Source: Acidihalobacter yilgarnensis (GTDB taxonomy: Bacteria; Pseudomonadota; Gammaproteobacteria; DSM-5130; Acidihalobacteraceae). From it: a stretch of 64,000 bases of DNA. The stretch spans positions 1,454,501-1,518,500 of the forward strand of contig NZ_CP017415.1 in assembly GCF_001753245.1 (NCBI RefSeq), in the 5' to 3' direction. The notes under the pieces are model-generated. The model saw only the letters and a list, made by a program, of their open reading frames with translations. It was not told where the DNA came from and searched no databases. A program made the position numbers and the translations under genes. Of this stretch, positions 63,081 to 64,000 are shown piece after piece; position 1 is the stretch's first letter; each line of letters starts with the position of its first letter.

Positions 63081-64000
63081 ATGAACGCCGTCCCAGCAAA
63101 AACTCAACCGCCTGCTTGGCGGCTCATGATCGCCCAAACCGAAGCCGCGTACACCGATATCGTGCGCGGCGCGGGGACGGGACTTAGTTATTCCGCCGAA
63201 CAGGTGTTCGCCGTGCAAGCCTGCATGACGAACGATTTTCTTGCGGATACCGCTTCCAGGAATCCTCAGAGTCTCCGGCTTGCCATGCTCAATTCCGCAG
63301 CCGTCGGGCTGACTTTGAATCCGGCCGAAAAGCTGGCCTATCTCGTCCCGAGAGACGGGCGGGTCGTGCTCGATATCTCGTACCGGGGACTCATCAAGAT
63401 CGCCGTCGATATCGGCAGCATTCAGTGGGCCAAGGCCGAGCTTGTATACAAGAACGACCAGTTCAAATCACTCGGCCCGGGCCAGTTGCCGGAGCATGTC
63501 TTCGACCCGTTCGAGGACGACCGTGGAGAGTTCATCGGCGCCTACTGCGTGGCCAAGCTGGCCGATGGCAGTTGGCTGACCGAGATCATGCGCGCCTCAG
63601 AAATCTGGAAGACGCGCGACATGTCTCAGGCCTGGGTCAAAAGCAAGAAGGGCCCGTGGGCCGATTGGCCCGACGAGATGATCAAGAAGACGGTCATCAA
63701 GCGTGCCAGCAAGACCTGGCCTGCCAGCGGCGGACGCCTCGCCAAAGCCATCCACCTGCTCAATGAACAGGGGGAAGGTCTGGCGCCCGAGCATCTGGCG
63801 CTCAATGCACTTGATTCGCCTGAAGAAGGCGACCCGGAGAAGGCCGGTGAAAAGGCCCGGAACACCGTGACCCGTGCGCTCAACCAGGCCGCAGAAAATG
63901 GTATGTGGGCTGCCGCCGAACAGTATTTCCGAGATCGCTTCAAGAACCAGGACGAGCTTGCGTACGCGTTGCGCGAACTCGATAACCGGAAACAGGCATT
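63081..64000 (+). CDS. recT: RecT-family single-strand annealing protein (3' end beyond window)
   Basis: The ATG at 63081 (after AGGAGAAATCC) opens a frame with no stop to the window edge (306 residues visible). It carries the RecT core: LAMLNSAAVGLTLNPAEKLA, LVPRDGRVVLDISYRGLIKI and DEMIKKTVIKRASKTWPAS. RecT/Bet proteins anneal complementary single strands, working with SSB. It probably starts a recombination module (an exonuclease would be expected next). Confidence 0.88.
   Translation, partial: MNAVPAKTQPPAWRLMIAQTEAAYTDIVRGAGTGLSYSAEQVFAVQACMTNDFLADTASRNPQSLRLAMLNSAAVGLTLNPAEKLAYLVPRDGRVVLDISYRGLIKIAVDIGSIQWAKAELVYKNDQFKSLGPGQLPEHVFDPFEDDRGEFIGAYCVAKLADGSWLTEIMRASEIWKTRDMSQAWVKSKKGPWADWPDEMIKKTVIKRASKTWPASGGRLAKAIHLLNEQGEGLAPEHLALNALDSPEEGDPEKAGEKARNTVTRALNQAAENGMWAAAEQYFRDRFKNQDELAYALRELDNRKQA

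Overview
The window is GC-rich proteobacterial DNA carrying a conjugative mobile element (an ICE or plasmid; relaxase, coupling protein, integrase and replication genes are not in view). The Ti/Tn4371-like order trbBCDEJL..FGI, an IncI-like thin (type IVb) pilus cluster, IS21/IS630/IS605 elements and a vestigial type I-E-like CRISPR suggest a gamma- or acidithiobacillial host; the species cannot be fixed from sequence alone.

Layout. 1-1,720: hexamer and G/C repeats, TA and IS remnants, and a TumE/TumA toxin-antitoxin pair. 1,830-7,400 (mostly minus strand): an IS605-type element with a frameshifted tnpB, a RecG-like helicase, a two-repeat CRISPR vestige, an outer-membrane protein and an RNase III homologue lacking one metal ligand. 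7,532-18,532: mating-pair-formation genes trbB,C,D,E,J,L and trbF,G,I, separated by a TA/IS island (13,832-15,584). 18,529-31,309: a type IVb pilus operon (pilL-like, pilN, pilO, GspM/PilO-like gene, pilQ, pilR, pilS, two further pilin-like genes, two PilT-type ATPases, pilP). Together they would build the mating channel and a pilus for contact with recipients.

31,340-44,620 is a variable region. It holds three exported proteins of unknown function and a repeated module made of the 3' end of a glycine-zipper exported gene, a bidirectional terminator and a convergent lipoprotein gene. The two lipoproteins are nearly identical at both ends but have unrelated central ~100 residues. Between the repeats lie HigBA, a candidate three-gene defence operon (unknown protein, XRE-ImmA/IrrE, PLD nuclease), two VapBC modules and truncated gene copies. 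44,620-51,000 carries signalling cargo (GGDEF-EAL protein, PAS chemoreceptor), YefM-YoeB and an IHF-beta gene. 51,283-55,867 contains a truncated vapC fused to a GNAT-toxin gene that was split by an IS21 element (8-bp target duplication) and an IS630 element (TA duplication); removing both restores the reading frame exactly.

55,957-64,000 returns to backbone-like genes: a minus-strand set (small membrane protein, methyltransferase, unknown), a small gene behind a multi-hairpin leader, an orphan mosaic nrdA, a SlyB-like lipoprotein, a 29-residue membrane peptide, ssb and a RecT-family annealing protein that runs off the end. No tRNA or rRNA genes were seen.
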